Positions 1-12,860 are shown, counted from the stretch's first letter. The stretch is 64,000 nucleotides of DNA from Aplectana chamaeleonis (GCA_029168955.1 JAPDOI010001430.1:117510-181509), one strand, 5' to 3'. The notes: generated by a model from the letters alone, not told the origin. Numbers and translations are program-made.

Positions 1-70
1 ATGCCGTCGACTGCTTTCCGATTTGGTCTGGTTTGTCACGATATCTATGGGGTATATCTCGGTACACCTA

Positions 71-657
71 CTCAGGCAAACTGGGGCGTCGACTGCAGGT
101 TAATAAGTTGTCATCTCATAAAGCGCTCCCTGTTGCAAGTCAAATCGCGCGTATTGTCAGCCTGAGACCTGCCTGTTGCCCAGCGACGTCCGCCTGTTGT
201 CGGGCTGTTGACAACTCGATGTGTCGCGTTTAGCGGCCTATTTAGCAACGGTTCACATCCTGCAGGACTGTTTCATTTAGCTTAGGAATTTCCTAACGAC
301 GACACGCGTCGCGGCTGGTCGCCCTGCCTCCACTGGGGTCACCACCGGATAGGCAGGACCTAAAGATGCTTGGCGAGGCTAATGTACCGCAAACTTGGGT
401 AATTGACCCGGCCGCACTCTCGTCATTCGCAGCATGCCTGAAAAATGCGTCGTATACTTCCCTTGTATCTAGAGCGCTAGCCGTGCAACAGCTCGACATA
501 GACGAGATCATAACTCGCGACCGTAATTGCTGTGCAACAGCTCGACATCGGCCAGAGCATAACTCGCGGCCACGGCCCCGCTGAATATTGGCGCGTTTGT
601 CAGCGATGACTCATGGTGGGCGGATTGACCTGTTGTCGACGCCCCAGTTTGCCTGAG
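71..657. mobile_element. MITE-like element with 23-bp perfect terminal inverted repeats
   Basis: The segment begins with CTCAGGCAAACTGGGGCGTC and continues GAC; the exact 23-base reverse complement lies at 635-657. No coding capacity is seen between, so this looks like a non-autonomous DNA transposon of about 587 bp. No clear target-site duplication is visible, so the superfamily is open. The inside carries an SL1-like stretch on the minus strand (388-409) and a repeated GTGCAACAGCTCGACAT (about 484-500 and 532-548). Confidence 0.6.
388..409 (-). other. SL1 spliced-leader-like sequence
   Basis: On the minus strand these 22 bases match nematode SL1 at 19 positions (recalled consensus), including the uninterrupted core AATTACCCAAGTTTG. 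The next bases are GTAC, so a GT lies exactly where the SL RNA splice donor would be. No Sm-binding site (AT-rich, AATTTTTGG type) is seen in the following 80 bases, so this is a derived copy, not a working SL RNA gene. Confidence 0.5.
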
Positions 658-659
658 TA

Positions 660-3240
660 AATAAACACATATGACTGATTTTTTCTTTCATGTAAACACA
701 GTTGTTTTCAACATGTCGATACTGTAGTGATTTTTTCCGCTCGTCACTACTTTTCATCCTTCGTGACTGAAAAAGAACTGCACCATGTCAGAAAAATAGA
801 AAAATCGTACATACGTTTACTACGATTAACCCATTCACGACCGCATAGGTATCTCATCACAAGAAAGTGCTTTTCGAATATCGAGTTCCTACCACAATAC
901 TCTTCCAATTCGAGACTTGATGCCTCAGCAAAAGAGACTTGATGCTCATGTACAAGTCGGCATGAAGTCTTAATTCTCCGCGTTAAATTCATTGTATAGG
1001 TGAATTTGCCGCTAGGATAGGTGAGAATGAGGTGAATATCCCGTGAAAATGGTGCGAACTGGCAGAGAGAGAGGGTCCAATTTACCGCGAAAATGAGGTG
1101 AATTTACCTCGAAAAATGGGTGAGTTTACCTCGAAAATTTCACGAATTTGAAGGTCCACAGCGCAAGAAGCCCCCCTTGGCCGCAACATGGGCGTAATCT
1201 TCACCGAGGTCTGCGGTGAGGAGCCACCCTCTGCGGACCGCGGCGTTAACCGCCCCCCCCCCGCCGTGAGGATACCCACTGTATCCTCCCAGCAGCCAAA
1301 ATTATGCTGGCCTCCGGAGAGTGACCCAAAGTCACCTTTCAGGGCCGGCATCAGAATGCCTAATGAGGACTCCAGTGAGATGAGGCGGATTTTATACCGG
1401 CAGTACTCATGGTAAACACATCGAGACGTGATCAATCGTTTTATCATGTTTTCGCTGAGATGTTTTCACTTGTTTAGAAATTTCTGACATGCCAGCAACG
1501 GCGGTAATTTCACCCTTTGCGCTGAGTGATATCCAGCCGCTCAACAACTGATATGCATTAACATGTTAGCGCTGGCGGTATTTTCACCCTTTGCGCTGAC
1601 TGAAATCCAACCGCTCAGCAAATTCACCCTTTGTGCGGATAAGCTTTGATGACGGCGCTAAAGGTGAATTTGATGCCCAATGATTACAAAGCGTGATAAC
1701 GGCCGCATTCCCCGAAGCATCAAGTCACGAATCGGCAGAGCAAGGAATGCCTGGACATACGCTTAATAGGAATGTACACCTTCCTACATTTGCCTTCAAG
1801 TTTCGTCGTCCGTGTGCAGCTGCGCTTTAACACCATATCTGGACCTTTGTTTGGAAAAAAAACTTGGTCTGCAATAGAAACCATGACTGCGAAAATTTTT
1901 TGGCAAGCTCATTTTTTCTAGTGTTCCACGCACTCAGATTTTTGGTAAAGTAATCATCGTTTGAATTTTGTGTTGAATAGTCCGGGATCGCGCCTACCAT
2001 TACTGCTGAGCAATATCAATTTTCCTTCTCAACGTCCACACCTGTCTTTACCTTGGGCCCAACAATCAGTAGATACGAGATGAACTCCCAGAAAATAAGA
2101 AACAGGTGGGCCAGCAAGCAATCCAAGAGACAGACTTTTTAGTGGAGAGAGATAAACAAGAAAAACACAGAAATGCGTTATAAATACCTAAGCATACAAG
2201 ATACATGATAATTACACTCAGTTTTAGAACAAAACCACTCCCCGTGGCTGATCTCATCCTCAAATACCACTTAGGTCTCACGCTGGCGCTCGATGATGCG
2301 ATAACGCGCTCCACGGCAAATGCGATTACGCTAACACAGAATCCCGGCTGCTAAAATCCGTTTCGTCTGCCAGCCGGCTGGCGGCGACGTCACCCCGTAC
2401 TCCGTGCTCCCCCAGCTCCTGAAAAACTCCGTACCCTGAAAATGAAACAATTAAACAAAAAAAAAACGAAAAACCTAATCCTAAAAAAAATTTCAAAAAA
2501 AAAATTAGAAAAATTAAAAGACGCGCATTTAAATTGGCTGCGGGCCACGCGTGGGCTTAGCAGATACTCAGCTAAGCGTTCCACGCGGACCCGCTTTCAT
2601 TTTCAGGAACCACGTAAAATTTGTATTTTATGTGTATAGGATCTTACAAAATTTCACAATTGTTATATAAATAATCAAGCACAGGTTTTAAATGATGCTG
2701 AAATCATTGATGAACACTATTGATCACCAAACACAGAGTTTTATTGGAAACCTCGATTTTCGGGGGTGTCGATATACTTTCTGAGAGCACTGTATAACAT
2801 AAACGTTAAGGGTGCAATATTCAACAATATTCTTCTTTCGAACTATCGATTATGTTTTTAAAGAATAGAAAAGAAACTAAAATGCGAATTTTTGAGAAAG
2901 CCATCGGTAAAATGTAGAATTATTTATTTTTGAATACGAAACTCTCTGTTGTACTCAACTATTGAGTTTAGTGCCTCAAAGTCTCTGCACAAAGAAGAAA
3001 CTCCAAAAAGTTGCTGCGTTGGGAGAATCAATGAGTATGTACATACGTGTGAGTATTATCATCTATGTAGTGCTCAAGGGAGCTTAGCGTTTCTCCCTTT
3101 TCCAGCTTCTTGTCCATTTCACCGACCTGTCAAGACATTTTCATAAATATCACCAATATGAATGAGTCAGTATCACAGTTTGAGCTTCCAGCCTCCTTTG
3201 TGTTAGCGCGAGAAACAATTACTCAGTACCACAACAGGGT
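660..3240. other. Unassigned repetitive DNA, no gene seen
   Basis: No ORF here resembles a known protein. Visible structure: degenerate repeats of GGTGAATTTACC type at 1000-1140; a diverged tandem pair sharing TTTCACCCTTTGCGCTGA at about 1508-1548 and 1580-1622; an A-rich tract at 2440-2520; and an imperfect hairpin at 2540-2594 built on GCGGGCCACGCGTGGGCTTA-type arms. Confidence 0.5.
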
Positions 3241-3419
3241 CAGCCGAGCTGCAACCAGGGTAAGGCCATAGCGGTGTGATCGGCCCCGTGGGAGGTGCGC
3301 TCCCCCTCCAGCTTTGAATCCGGTACGGCCCCTTCCATCGAGGTTGTGTTTTCTACCCTTTGTAAGAACTTCGAGTGAAGTCTGTTCCGAACAATCTTTC
3401 CAAATGATTTTTCACCGAA

Positions 3420-3950
3420 AACGGACGGTATAGGTCAAGTCTTACCGGCCGTAATCGGCTCAGAATGGTGAGATCGACCTGGGACTCTGCTTACAGCTTT
3501 TTTCAAAGGTTCTATTGGGAAAAACCGCTACAGCAGCCCAATCCTGAAAAATTGTTTCCTCGACCTATCCAGGCGTCAAAGTCAAGTCAGCGGATTTCCG
3601 ATTTTTCATTGCCCCAAATGACAGATTCATCGTCGACTGCTTGGCTGCTGGAAGGACTGACCAAGTAGTTCACCCACTTACCGACCTGATGAAGATGTAA
3701 TAACTGATCTAGGGGCATTTATCGCAGAAATCACACGGTGTGATGTGGCCTTTTTTGAGGCCCAAATCACACCGTCACAATTACAGCCGTCGCACCGGCC
3801 GTAGTCGGCTGAAAAAGGTCGGATCGACCTGGGACTCGGCCCACAGCATATTTTAATGGTCCACTCCAGAATAAATATCATAGCAGCCAGATCCTAAAGA
3901 AAAATTCCGATCTCTCCAGACGCCCTAGTCCAGACCACAGGTTTTCAATA
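3420..3950. repeat. Two diverged direct copies of a dispersed repeat
   Basis: About 3440-3590 and 3795-3945 share, in order, ACCGGCCGTA(A/G)TCGGCT, GATCGACCTGGGACTC and an (A/C)AGCAGCC block. A third weaker copy lies at 31,562-31,632 (ACTCGGCCAATAGC then GCAGCAGCCCATTCCGGA). No coding signal or target-site duplication was found; the family is not recognised. Confidence 0.5.
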
Positions 3951-4313
3951 TTTGGTCAGTATCTCGGATTAGAATGAAATCTCGCCTAGGGTTCTTATCT
4001 AGGGCGCTGAACACGATTCTGACGTCTGTTTGACGGTTTCTGACCTGCTACCTCAGTTACACAATGATTTGGGAAAGACGTAATTCAAGCGCCATACCTT
4101 TTTCAACTTACTGTTGACAACCAAGTAGTGGAATGAGCCCCGTGGAGAAAGGCCTATTATTGAGAAAGAACGAAACCAAAGGGCATCTAAGAATGTAATG
4201 CAAAGCCTTTGAAGAGTTTCAACAATCGTTTTTGAGTTGCTGTCTCGGCAATCAGAAATTCAGTAGAAACTTCGAAATTCTGGAAGATTTCTCAGTCAAC
4301 ATACTGGCATCGC

Positions 4314-4780
4314 TTAAAGGCAGCACACACGCTCGTAAACGTGATTGAGATAAGTACGGAAATAGAATGGTATGGCCCAGATTACAACGCCTACGCATTT
4401 TGAAGTGTCAAAACGACCCACAATGCCGCTACATGAGTTGGAAGTTGGCCCCGCCCTGTATTTACGCGCCCCTGTATTTGCTCCTTTTCCTGCAACGCAA
4501 GGTCGCTGGGTCCATATTCACCGTTGGTTCTGTAGGTAGATTGCCTAGAAGTGAGCCACACACGTCACTGACGGCGAAGATGGCCCAACAACCCTGCATT
4601 GGAGGAAAATGGCAAATACAGGGGGCATGAAGATACAGGGCGGGGCCAACTTCTAACTGATGTGGCCGGATATTCGGTCGTTTTGTACTTTTCAAATGCG
4701 TAGGCATTATGTTGCAAGCCATGCGGCTCGATTAACATTGTTATCCCAACCACGTTTACGAGCGTGTATGCTGCCTTTAA
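4314..4780. mobile_element. TTAA-bounded foldback MITE
   Basis: Starts TTAAAGGCAGCACACACGCT and ends AGCGTGTATGCTGCCTTTAA. The inverted similarity runs most of the length: for example GGAAGTTGGCCCCGCCCTGT near 4440 is mirrored near 4640. The transcript would fold into one long hairpin. TTAA at both edges fits a piggyBac-type target-site duplication (inference supported by the empty site described for 12,254-12,860). ORFs here are chance readings of the palindrome. Confidence 0.75.
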
Positions 4781-7240
4781 AGAATGAAAAAGTTGGCGAA
4801 TGAGGAAAGCGCCATGGTTAGCGGTCTGGCTGCAAAACTGTGCGGAAAGTATCGGGATGAAAATGCGGGTTTGTGCAGATTTTCGCTAACACAAAACACC
4901 GTTTGGCCATAACTCAATTCAAAATTGACTAAATGAATTTTCAGAGTTTTCATGCTCCTGGTAGTGACGCAAACGCAACAATGTGTGAAAAAAGTATTTT
5001 TAACTCCGGTATTTGGTCGTAATACTTGCATTTCCTTCTGTAATTCTCATTGACCACCGGTCAAAACGTGACGGGCTTTTGTTATGATGTCCGTCTGATC
5101 CGTTCTTTATGAGGGATTTTGAAGTGGAAATATACTATTTTCGAAAGATTTTGGGACTTAGTTATTTCGTATCACTATTCCATGGTACTCGTTGAAAGCT
5201 GTTCAAAAATGATACCAATATTGAAATCGGACCACTCTAAAACAAGTTATGGCTGAGCGGCACTTTGTGACCGCAAAAATGCCGCAACTTGCCGTTTTGG
5301 CAACAAAAAAATCTGCTCAGTACTGTAGGAGGGGAATTTTTCGCATGGTGATGGACCGGGGCCTGCGCCCGTCCCCCAAACCCGGTGCCCAAGGCTGCGG
5401 CCCCCTTCTGTGATCGGCACACCGTACGCTTGAGACTGGCTGCAACGTTTTCAGAAAAATAAACGAATTCCAATGACGAATTTCTTCTAAAAAACTTCAA
5501 AGCTAGCAGTGGAAGGAAAAAGTATAGCAAGATGCCTCTCACTCAGGGGTGGTAGTAAACTGCATGGTAGCCGCAAGTTAACCACCGCTAAGCGGGTGGT
5601 TATCACACGGTCAGTGAGCAGCTGAGCACCAGCTCGTATGGCAGCGTATAAGGCATGAGAGAGGTTCATTCTTCGACCATACTAACGAATGTAGCTTGCT
5701 CTTGAGATTGGAAGTGGGAGAAGACGAAAACCTCGGCTCAGAAACTGCTGCTCCTGTTTTGAAATCAAAAATTGTGTGGTCATTGAGCAGTTTTCGATTG
5801 AGATTCACACTGCGGCGAACATTTGGGACCACCGGTTGAAGATCTTCTGACAAACGGTGAGAAATAAGTCTGCAGTGGAGAGACGAAGAACGGTCTCGCA
5901 AAAAATCCTATGGAGGACTTTTCGCGAGCGGGTTGCACAACTCGTTTTCCGGCTCTGTTTTCTCAAAAATGCACACTTTTGAAATTTGTTTTTTCTCGCG
6001 CTATGTAGAAACAAAGAATATCAAGGTTAACATGAATAATGCGTTACCAATTTGTTGTTTGTAACTTAAGAATAAGTGAAAAGATGGAGTTTAGCCTTCT
6101 TTGGTGTTTATTAATCATGTCCTTTACAGATAATGTAGTACAAATAAGCAGCCGCGAGAAAATGTACAATTCGATGTTCTTTTTCCGTTTAATAGCCTCG
6201 AAATTGATGAAATTCCATTGTCTCCTCCGATTTCCAACTCTCCATATGTTGCCCTGCAATTATAATGATCCTGGGGATCAAATCGTTTGCTGTGGTCTCG
6301 AAAAACGTCAACGAACTGCTTCGAATTCAAGGTTTAAAATAGACTGCAAATGCATCTGTCGCTTTTTACATGATTTAATGTGTAGTGGTTGTGTTGTTCC
6401 AAGTAACAGATACTTCACATAGAATTATAACGCTGACCCTTGTTACAAGGGTGGTTAGTTCACGGCTAAGCTGTGGCTGATTCGTTGTCAACCAACGGTC
6501 AAGAGCGCGTGGTTGACCCGTGTCAAAAGACAAGATTACTACCACCCCAGATATTCGCCGGGTCCGACCACAGCTCGAAGGGGGTCCGTCCCCAGATTTC
6601 TGTCGGGTCGGACCCTTTAGCATTGTTCCTCCACGTATGTAGTCCCAAGTGAGACGACAGAAAAGAGTAGAATTTATTCTCTCCCACGTCGTCTCAGTTG
6701 GAAGACGTGAGGGGCGAAACAAAAAAAGGGTTGGACCCGACAGAAATCTGCGGTCGGACCCGTTGAGTTCCTAAGTAAATGGCCCTGCAGCCGTTTCTTC
6801 CTTCATCTCAGTAGACAGCGTTTTTAGGTATGTCTAAATATGTTGTTGCACTTCACCTATCGACCCCGAGGTCCACATTCAAAACCAGGATAGTTCAATA
6901 CATCGATAATATGCAGGTTCAAAATTTCCTTCCCTTAGCAAAGAGATCGATTTTTGAAAAACGTGTCCCCGAGATGGTCGTGAACGGATTAAGGACATTA
7001 TTCTGCTGAATGGTTTAATCAATAGTTGTGCATGGGTACGGATCACCAATAGTGAATATCTGTGACATCACTTAACATTGTGGAGGATAACAATAAAGCA
7101 AATGGGCAGGTTGTACGCTTCTGATACGATTATTCTCACACAAATATGTGTTTTGAATTATTCTTTACGAAATACTCCTGTTCACCTATGGATCTCTACA
7201 AGAAAAATCACTTTATCTTCGTTGTCAACATTATGTCTCA
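4781..7240. other. Unassigned DNA, hairpin repeats only
   Basis: No recognisable gene. A plus-strand ORF of 127 codons at 6039-6422 has no motif I can name. An inverted repeat pairs 6590-6620 (CAGATTTCTGTCGGGTCGGA) with 6724-6762 (TGGACCCGACAGAAATCTG). A short hairpin occurs near 5570-5605 (AACCACCGCTAAGCGGGTGG). Confidence 0.45.
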
Positions 7241-7253
7241 TTATTGCTAGTTG

Positions 7254-10200
7254 GGGGTGTACAAGTCTGTTGGTACCTGCTCGTTGGTGCCCCTGCTTCT
7301 ACTAGACCCAGCAGACGTTTCAGTGTTCACAGGGAACGTTCGAGCAACATAGCGTGCACAACTGCATCGCGAAAATATTCCACACATTGCATAAAGGTGT
7401 CGCCGTCCGGCACACTAAGGCCTCTGGTCCATAACACCCAGGATCCGTACCTAGGGAGTCATGGAGTCTTGGCCACAAGCCACAATTTCGCCACCCTGAA
7501 CTGTCGATCGCCGTCGAGTGATATCCAAAAACTGCGCTATCCAGACTTCTGAGCTATTTCCATGCACCGTTTGCTGCTTTGCAGGAAACCCGCCTCAGCT
7601 GATAGACCCGTCATCAGCGTCGGAGTACGCCATCTACTGCGGTAACGCTGACGATAGGAGAGTGGGAGGCTGTGCAATAGCTGTAAGGAAGGATTTCAAT
7701 GGTATGGTCAAGGAGTTCGGCTCAGCGTCGTGTCGGAATGCATTCGTACGACTGCGGGATCACAGAGAGATTCAATCTGTGGATAGTGAGTGCTCATGCG
7801 CCCACTGAAACCGCCGAAGACAATTCGAAGAATGCGTTTTATGAGGAACTCAATACGTTGCTGGCCAGGATACCTTGTCAACATGCTGTTGTCGTGGGGA
7901 TTGACGTGCAAAATGCGAAGATGGGACTTGATCAGGAATCCGAATTACTCGGTAAATGGTTCTGACCAGTGGAGCAAACATCGGACAATGGCTACCGCCT
8001 TGTCGACTTTTGTGAACGCAGTGGTCTGATTATTGCATCGACATTCAAGAGGAATCATCGCCGCCATCAGCTTACGTGGCAGGGACCAACCCGGCTATCT
8101 CCAGAAGAGCAGCGGAAGCGGAAGATGACAACTTTGAAACTACAGCTTGACTATGTCCTGACGAGGAATATTCCAGTATCGGACATTCGAAGATCTAGAG
8201 CTGTGTGGGATGTCGCATTCGATTCGGATCACCGTCCTGTTCTGTTGAACTTCACTGCGAGGATTCATAAGAGGAAGCGAGGGGCTCAGCCTCTCCAGAG
8301 GATTGACATGACAAGTCTCAGAGATGAAGAGTGCAGAAGGAATTTCCGACAACGCGTTTCTATTCACATCGGAGTACGGACTAAGAAGAAACTTTGCGAC
8401 GCGGATTCTTTTGTCAAGTGCATCAGGACGCTTCGAAAGAGGCACTCCCGGTTGTACAGCCTAAGAAGAAGTTCGCCTACGTCTCAGAAGAAACAACATC
8501 TACCTACAACAGAGTATGTGCTCTCCGAACTGCAGGAAACTTCGTGGAGGAGAAGCGTCTGAGGAGGAAGTTGCGTCGGCAGCTTCAAAGGGACCGCGAA
8601 CGAGAGTGGACGTGTAGAGCTAAGGAGTTAGAGAAGGCTTGGGAGGAGAAGAATCCGAAGAAAGCCTACACGTTGCTGCGACAGTATGGCGGGAAGATGA
8701 AGAGATGTTCTCCTGTCTTGAACACTACCAATGGAGTTGCAGTTGGTGATGCGGCGCTGCCAATATGGAAGGATTACTTCAGTTCACTACTGAATCGTCC
8801 AGCGCCATCAGTACCTGAGCTCCCGCATGTTCAGAGAGCACATTACGATGTCAGTGAGGAACCGCCGACTGAGTCTGAAGTTTTGGATTGTGTCCGGAAA
8901 ATGAAGAATGGAAAGGCAGGTGGAGATGACAACATCACTGCTGAAATGCTGAAAGCTCTTCCTCCGTCTGGGATTCGTGAAATGACCAACACCATCCGTG
9001 CCATATGGATGAGCGAAAGGATACCCGATTCGTGGAGACATGCGATCATCGTACCTCTTCACAAGAAGCTATCCGTCACGGATCCTAAGAACTACAGAGG
9101 AATCTCTCTACTTCGCGTCATGTACAAGGTTTTAGAACGTATCATTCTCGAGCGACTTATCAAACATCGTGAAGGAACGACCAGAGATGAGCAAGCCGGT
9201 TTTCGACCTGGAAGATCGACCATCGACCAAGTGTTCGTCGTGAGAAGAGTAATTGAATCGTGGCAGCGGTTTTCGAAGCCATTACAGCTTGCTTTTTGGA
9301 CTTTGAAGCCGTGTTCGACTCTCCTCATCGTGATCGATTGCTCAATGCTCTGCGAGCAGATGGAGTCCCGGAAAAGTATGTTCGGTTAATCGAGGACATG
9401 AGCAAAGGAACAACAGCAGCAGTTCGTACACCTGTCGGATTTACGTCAGCTTTCGAGGTGAAAACAGGAGTAAGGCAAGGAGCTGTAGCAGGACCTTTTC
9501 TTTTTCAACTTCGCCGTTGATGACATCATGCGTAGAGTTGCAGAACAGTTTCCTGCGGATGTGATCCTAACACCATCAGGACGCTCCCTTGTCGACCTGG
9601 AGTACGCCGACGACATTGTGTTATTCGCTGAAAACAACGCAAAACTGCAAAGGATTGTGAACCTCGTTTCGAAGTATGCCGCAGCCTATGGACTTCGTCT
9701 TCGTCCCGACAAATGTAAGCAGATGTGGGTCTCTCAGAGGCCTTCAACTGGAGTTTGTGTGGACGGACAACGTATCGAACTGGTGGACGATTTCTGTTAT
9801 TTGGGCTGTTTGCTGAAGAACGATGGTAGTTATGCAGCGGATATTCGACAACGATGTGCGAAAGCTACGTCTGCATTCAATTCTCTAACCAAGTGTTTGT
9901 GGTCTACCACCATCGCGAAGGAAGTCAAGTTGCGCGTCTACCTATCCGCTATTCGCCCTATCATGATGTACGGATCGGAGACGTGGGCAGCACCGAAAAC
10001 GCAGATGGAAAGGTTGGATTGCACGGAGAGGAAGCTTTTAGGCGTTTGCTTGGATATTTCTGGCCGCGTGTATGCCATAACGAAGACCTTTACAAGGAAA
10101 TCGACGCAGTACATCAACGCTTGACACGAGGGAGGTGCCAGCATCTCCTAACGCCATCTCAAGCAGCAATGGAAAGTCGACTTCGACTGCTCGGGCATAT

Positions 10201-10528
10201 ACTAAGAAGAACGCCGGATCGTCTCGTACAACACGCTTTAAAAATGCTTCCAATTCCTGTCTGGAAACGGCCACCTGGGCGTAGGCGAAAGTTCTGGACG
10301 GATGTGGTTAAAGAGGATTTAAAGTCACTCGGCATCGAAAGACAGTTCAGGCGCGATGTTTCGTTTCGCAGGAAATGGAATAGTGACAGCTGGATGGAAT
10401 GTGTTCAAATTGTGGCTGAACACCATGAAAAATGGACACGGCTGACTACTAGGACGGCACACCTCGGTGAAGATGCGGAATGACCGCGTCAGGCGAAAGC
10501 CAACCGATTAAGTCAAGTAAGTCAAGTC
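7254..10528 (+). mobile_element. RTE-clade non-LTR retrotransposon, full length, inactive
   Basis: The element is flanked by an 11-bp direct repeat ATTGCTAGTTG at 7243-7253 and 10529-10539, a good target-site duplication, giving an insertion of about 3.28 kb, typical of RTE elements. The 3' end is a short AAGTC-type tandem tail (AAGTCAAGTAAGTCAAGTC) with no poly-A, as usual in RTE. A single EN-RT reading frame fills the body. The 5' end is independently supported by a separate inverted fragment of the first 80 bases at 48,727-48,810. Confidence 0.9.
7440..10483 (+). pseudogene. RTE ORF: APE endonuclease plus reverse transcriptase, broken
   Basis: This encodes the element's own protein, which nicks target DNA and copies the element RNA onto it. 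APE domain: ATLNCRSPSSDIQ near 7490, LQETR (catalytic Glu) near 7580, NAKMG near 7915, DYVLTRN near 8155 and the SDHRP catalytic His block near 8225. RT domain: KNGKAGGDDNITAEML (8905), EQAGFRPGRST (9190), palm A FLDFEAVFDSPHR (9295), RQGAVAGPF (9475) and YADDIVLF (9602, intact YADD). The C-terminal region GRRRKFWTDVVKEDL follows. At least five breaks are seen: stops near 7552 and 7608, frameshifts near 7720, 9290, 9505 and 10035, and a TGA near 7965. Two lie in T-runs. RTE assignment is from motifs and tail type. Confidence 0.88.
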
Positions 10529-10539
10529 ATTGCTAGTTG

Positions 10540-12030
10540 TTCTCTCAATTCTTACAACAAAGAACTCGTCACACGATAGAAGCCCTTTTTTCAAGATTTG
10601 CCTCTGGAAATCGTCCATATTCTTGAGCTTCTGGTTCTTTTTGAAATCCCCGCCTGAACTTGGATGTTGGATCTGAGAAGGCGGATCTCTGGATCTGCCA
10701 TCTCTAACTGAATTCGGTCTCGATGCGGCATTGAAGGACCTGAAAATCGATGTTGTGAGCTTTGAATGCGTAAAACAAGATATGAAGCGTGCTCCAAGTG
10801 CTTCTCAAAGATTGCTTTGCAACTCCTTCTTTCTCACATATTAAGGCTTGAATCGAGTTTTCTCTGATTTTTTCATCCTCCAACAATGGATAACCATTTA
10901 CAACTACTTCTGAATTCCAGGGTGGGCGAAGGATTTTGTCCTCCACTTCATCTTAGCTAATCTGAAACACAATCATAGCACAAACCAGACTTCCGCTATT
11001 GGGAATTCGAAAGTTTACGCTGAGCCATCATCACTTCACTACTCGAGCTTCACATTGACCATCGCCTTTCAATTTTCTTATTTATCCAAAATTGAAACTG
11101 ATAATTCCAATAGCTCACCATGCTTGGGAAGCAATATCAGCAAATGAGTGCAAAATATCTGCTTTTATGAACGAGGCTGAACACAATGATCGGACTTGGC
11201 ATACTACCCCGCGCAAAGGATTTGACCACGTCACAGAAATTTCGCTCTGGTACCTACCGTCAGGTAATGCAATCTATGTGGAGCCCTTTATACGTGCAAT
11301 CAGGGAATCGTACAGCTGACTGAGATTTGAGGAATTATTAAACACATCACTCCGCGAGATTTCAGCTTCTCACCGTTTTTTTTCTTTCTGATCATGTGAA
11401 TTCTTCTGAGGTTGAATTTGAGATCATTGGAAAGTACCAGTACAAGCGCAGGACAATTTCTCGTAACCTTCGGCATGAATCGGCTTCGGAACGCTTCCTA
11501 TTGAAACAATTATTTTTGCATATCAACGAATTATTCCACATCTGCCTAGTTTTCTGACTGGATGTTAATCCCCTGCGAAGAGTCACCACGGTGCGGAGTA
11601 CCACTCATTTGTTTTGTTTCGCGTGCTCTGCTCTGCAACGAATGCATCAGCTTTCAATGAAAAAATGTGTTCGAGAGTGACTGCGAAAACCAGCAGCCGC
11701 TGGTCACAGAATGTGATGCTCCTGACCGCAGCAAGCTTGTTTCAGAGTATATCAGTGGCTCCAGACTACTGATCGATGTGAACTTCAAGTCAACGCAACC
11801 TTAGTTTCCGAGAGCACCCCGGAGCATTTCTTATTAGTGCTTCCTTTACCTTTACCGAGGGCTTCTACAAAACCATGTTTTGATAGTTGTAGGTATGGGA
11901 CACAGGACTGATAGTCCATTTTATAACCCTCTAAGCGCCTCAGGGTTTCCCAAAAGGGCAAAAACTCAAACGAAGCCAGAACGCCTGAGCCAGTACGAAT
12001 CAAGCTGATTCGAAATGTGAAATACATTTG
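10540..12030. other. Unassigned DNA
   Basis: Several ORFs of 60-80 codons occur on both strands, none with a recognisable motif. A possible reading at 11,092-11,319 (plus, 75 codons) is unassigned. I see no inverted repeats or simple repeats here. Confidence 0.4.
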
Positions 12031-12034
12031 CATA

Positions 12035-12253
12035 TGTGATTGGTGGCCGCACGAATAAGGGGTACCGATCTTGTTTATATCAAAAGTTATGATATGTCAC
12101 CTAGACCACTGAGCTCTTATAGAGAGCGCCCCACATAGCGTAACCCGTCGATTATTGCAGTGGCCAGGAAGTGGTCGAGTGGATAACAAGGCGGACAGCA
12201 AAACGGCGCTTTGGATGTGTTGGAGGTTCGGATCCTGCTATGCAGTTTCTGAC
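12035..12253 (+). repeat. tRNA-derived SINE, copy 1, interrupted by a MITE
   Basis: This matches, in opposite orientation, the copy at 13,165-13,400 over about 200 bases (shared blocks GACCACTGAGCTC, AACGGCG, GAGTGGAT). It contains an RNA polymerase III-like A box (TGGTCGAGTGG, about 12,172) and a B box-like GGTTCGGATCC (about 12,224). The 3' part is cut at CTGAC by the TTAA MITE that starts at 12,254. Confidence 0.65.
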
Positions 12254-12860
12254 TTAAAGGCATCGTACACGATGAAAACCAAATTTCAGCTTTTGCGTTC
12301 AGTCGGACTAGTGGGCTATAATAATGTCACTCAGAACGTTTGAAGTTTCAAAATCACCTCTGAATGAAGATTTGCTTTCCTCAAAAGGGCTTCCTGGGTT
12401 TGGGGGGCCGGCCTTGGGTCGATCCGTTGTTACAAGGAACAGAACTCCGTGGTCGCTGCCGGCGATCGTGCGTTGACGCGTCATAGGGCGCAAAGCATAC
12501 ACCACTCGATTTCACGTTCGACATCGATCGAAAGCAGCTGACAGCATTGGAAGCAGCATCACCCTTTTCAACTTCGTTCAAGAAAAAATGATGGCTAGTC
12601 CGAATGGCGTCCTTGATGAATTACTTCCAACGCAGCGCCAAGGAACGAATCGTAAAACTGTTCCTTGCGTTCTTCGCGCAACTATCCCAAGTTGATGTCG
12701 GCGGGAATTTCAAATTTGTCTTGAGCTCTATTGAAATGGGCTTTTCTTGAGAATGTGACGTTTTGGAGGGCTTCCTGCAACATTTAGTTACTATAGGGAT
12801 ATACCAACACGAAAACGTCAAAACCCAACCATGATTTTTCATCGTGTACGATGCCTTTAA
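12254..12860. mobile_element. TTAA-bounded MITE inserted in a SINE
   Basis: Left end TTAAAGGCATCGTACACGAT, right end ATCGTGTACGATGCCTTTAA, with the TIR running about 25 bases into GAAAACCA / TGATTTTTC. The second SINE copy gives the empty site: here CTGAC-TTAA...TTAA-GCGT, there CTGAT-TTGA-GCGT. That supports a 4-bp TTAA duplication, the signature of piggyBac-type transposition. There is no transposase inside; the 140-codon ORF across the right end (12,621-13,043, minus) is not considered real. Confidence 0.85.

Noticed and set aside
388..409. Functional SL1 RNA gene
   Set aside because: Three mismatches in the leader and no Sm site or SL RNA stem-loops visible downstream.
6039..6422. Plus-strand ORF of 127 codons
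   Set aside because: No motif, and overlapping ORFs occur on the opposite strand; not enough to call a gene.
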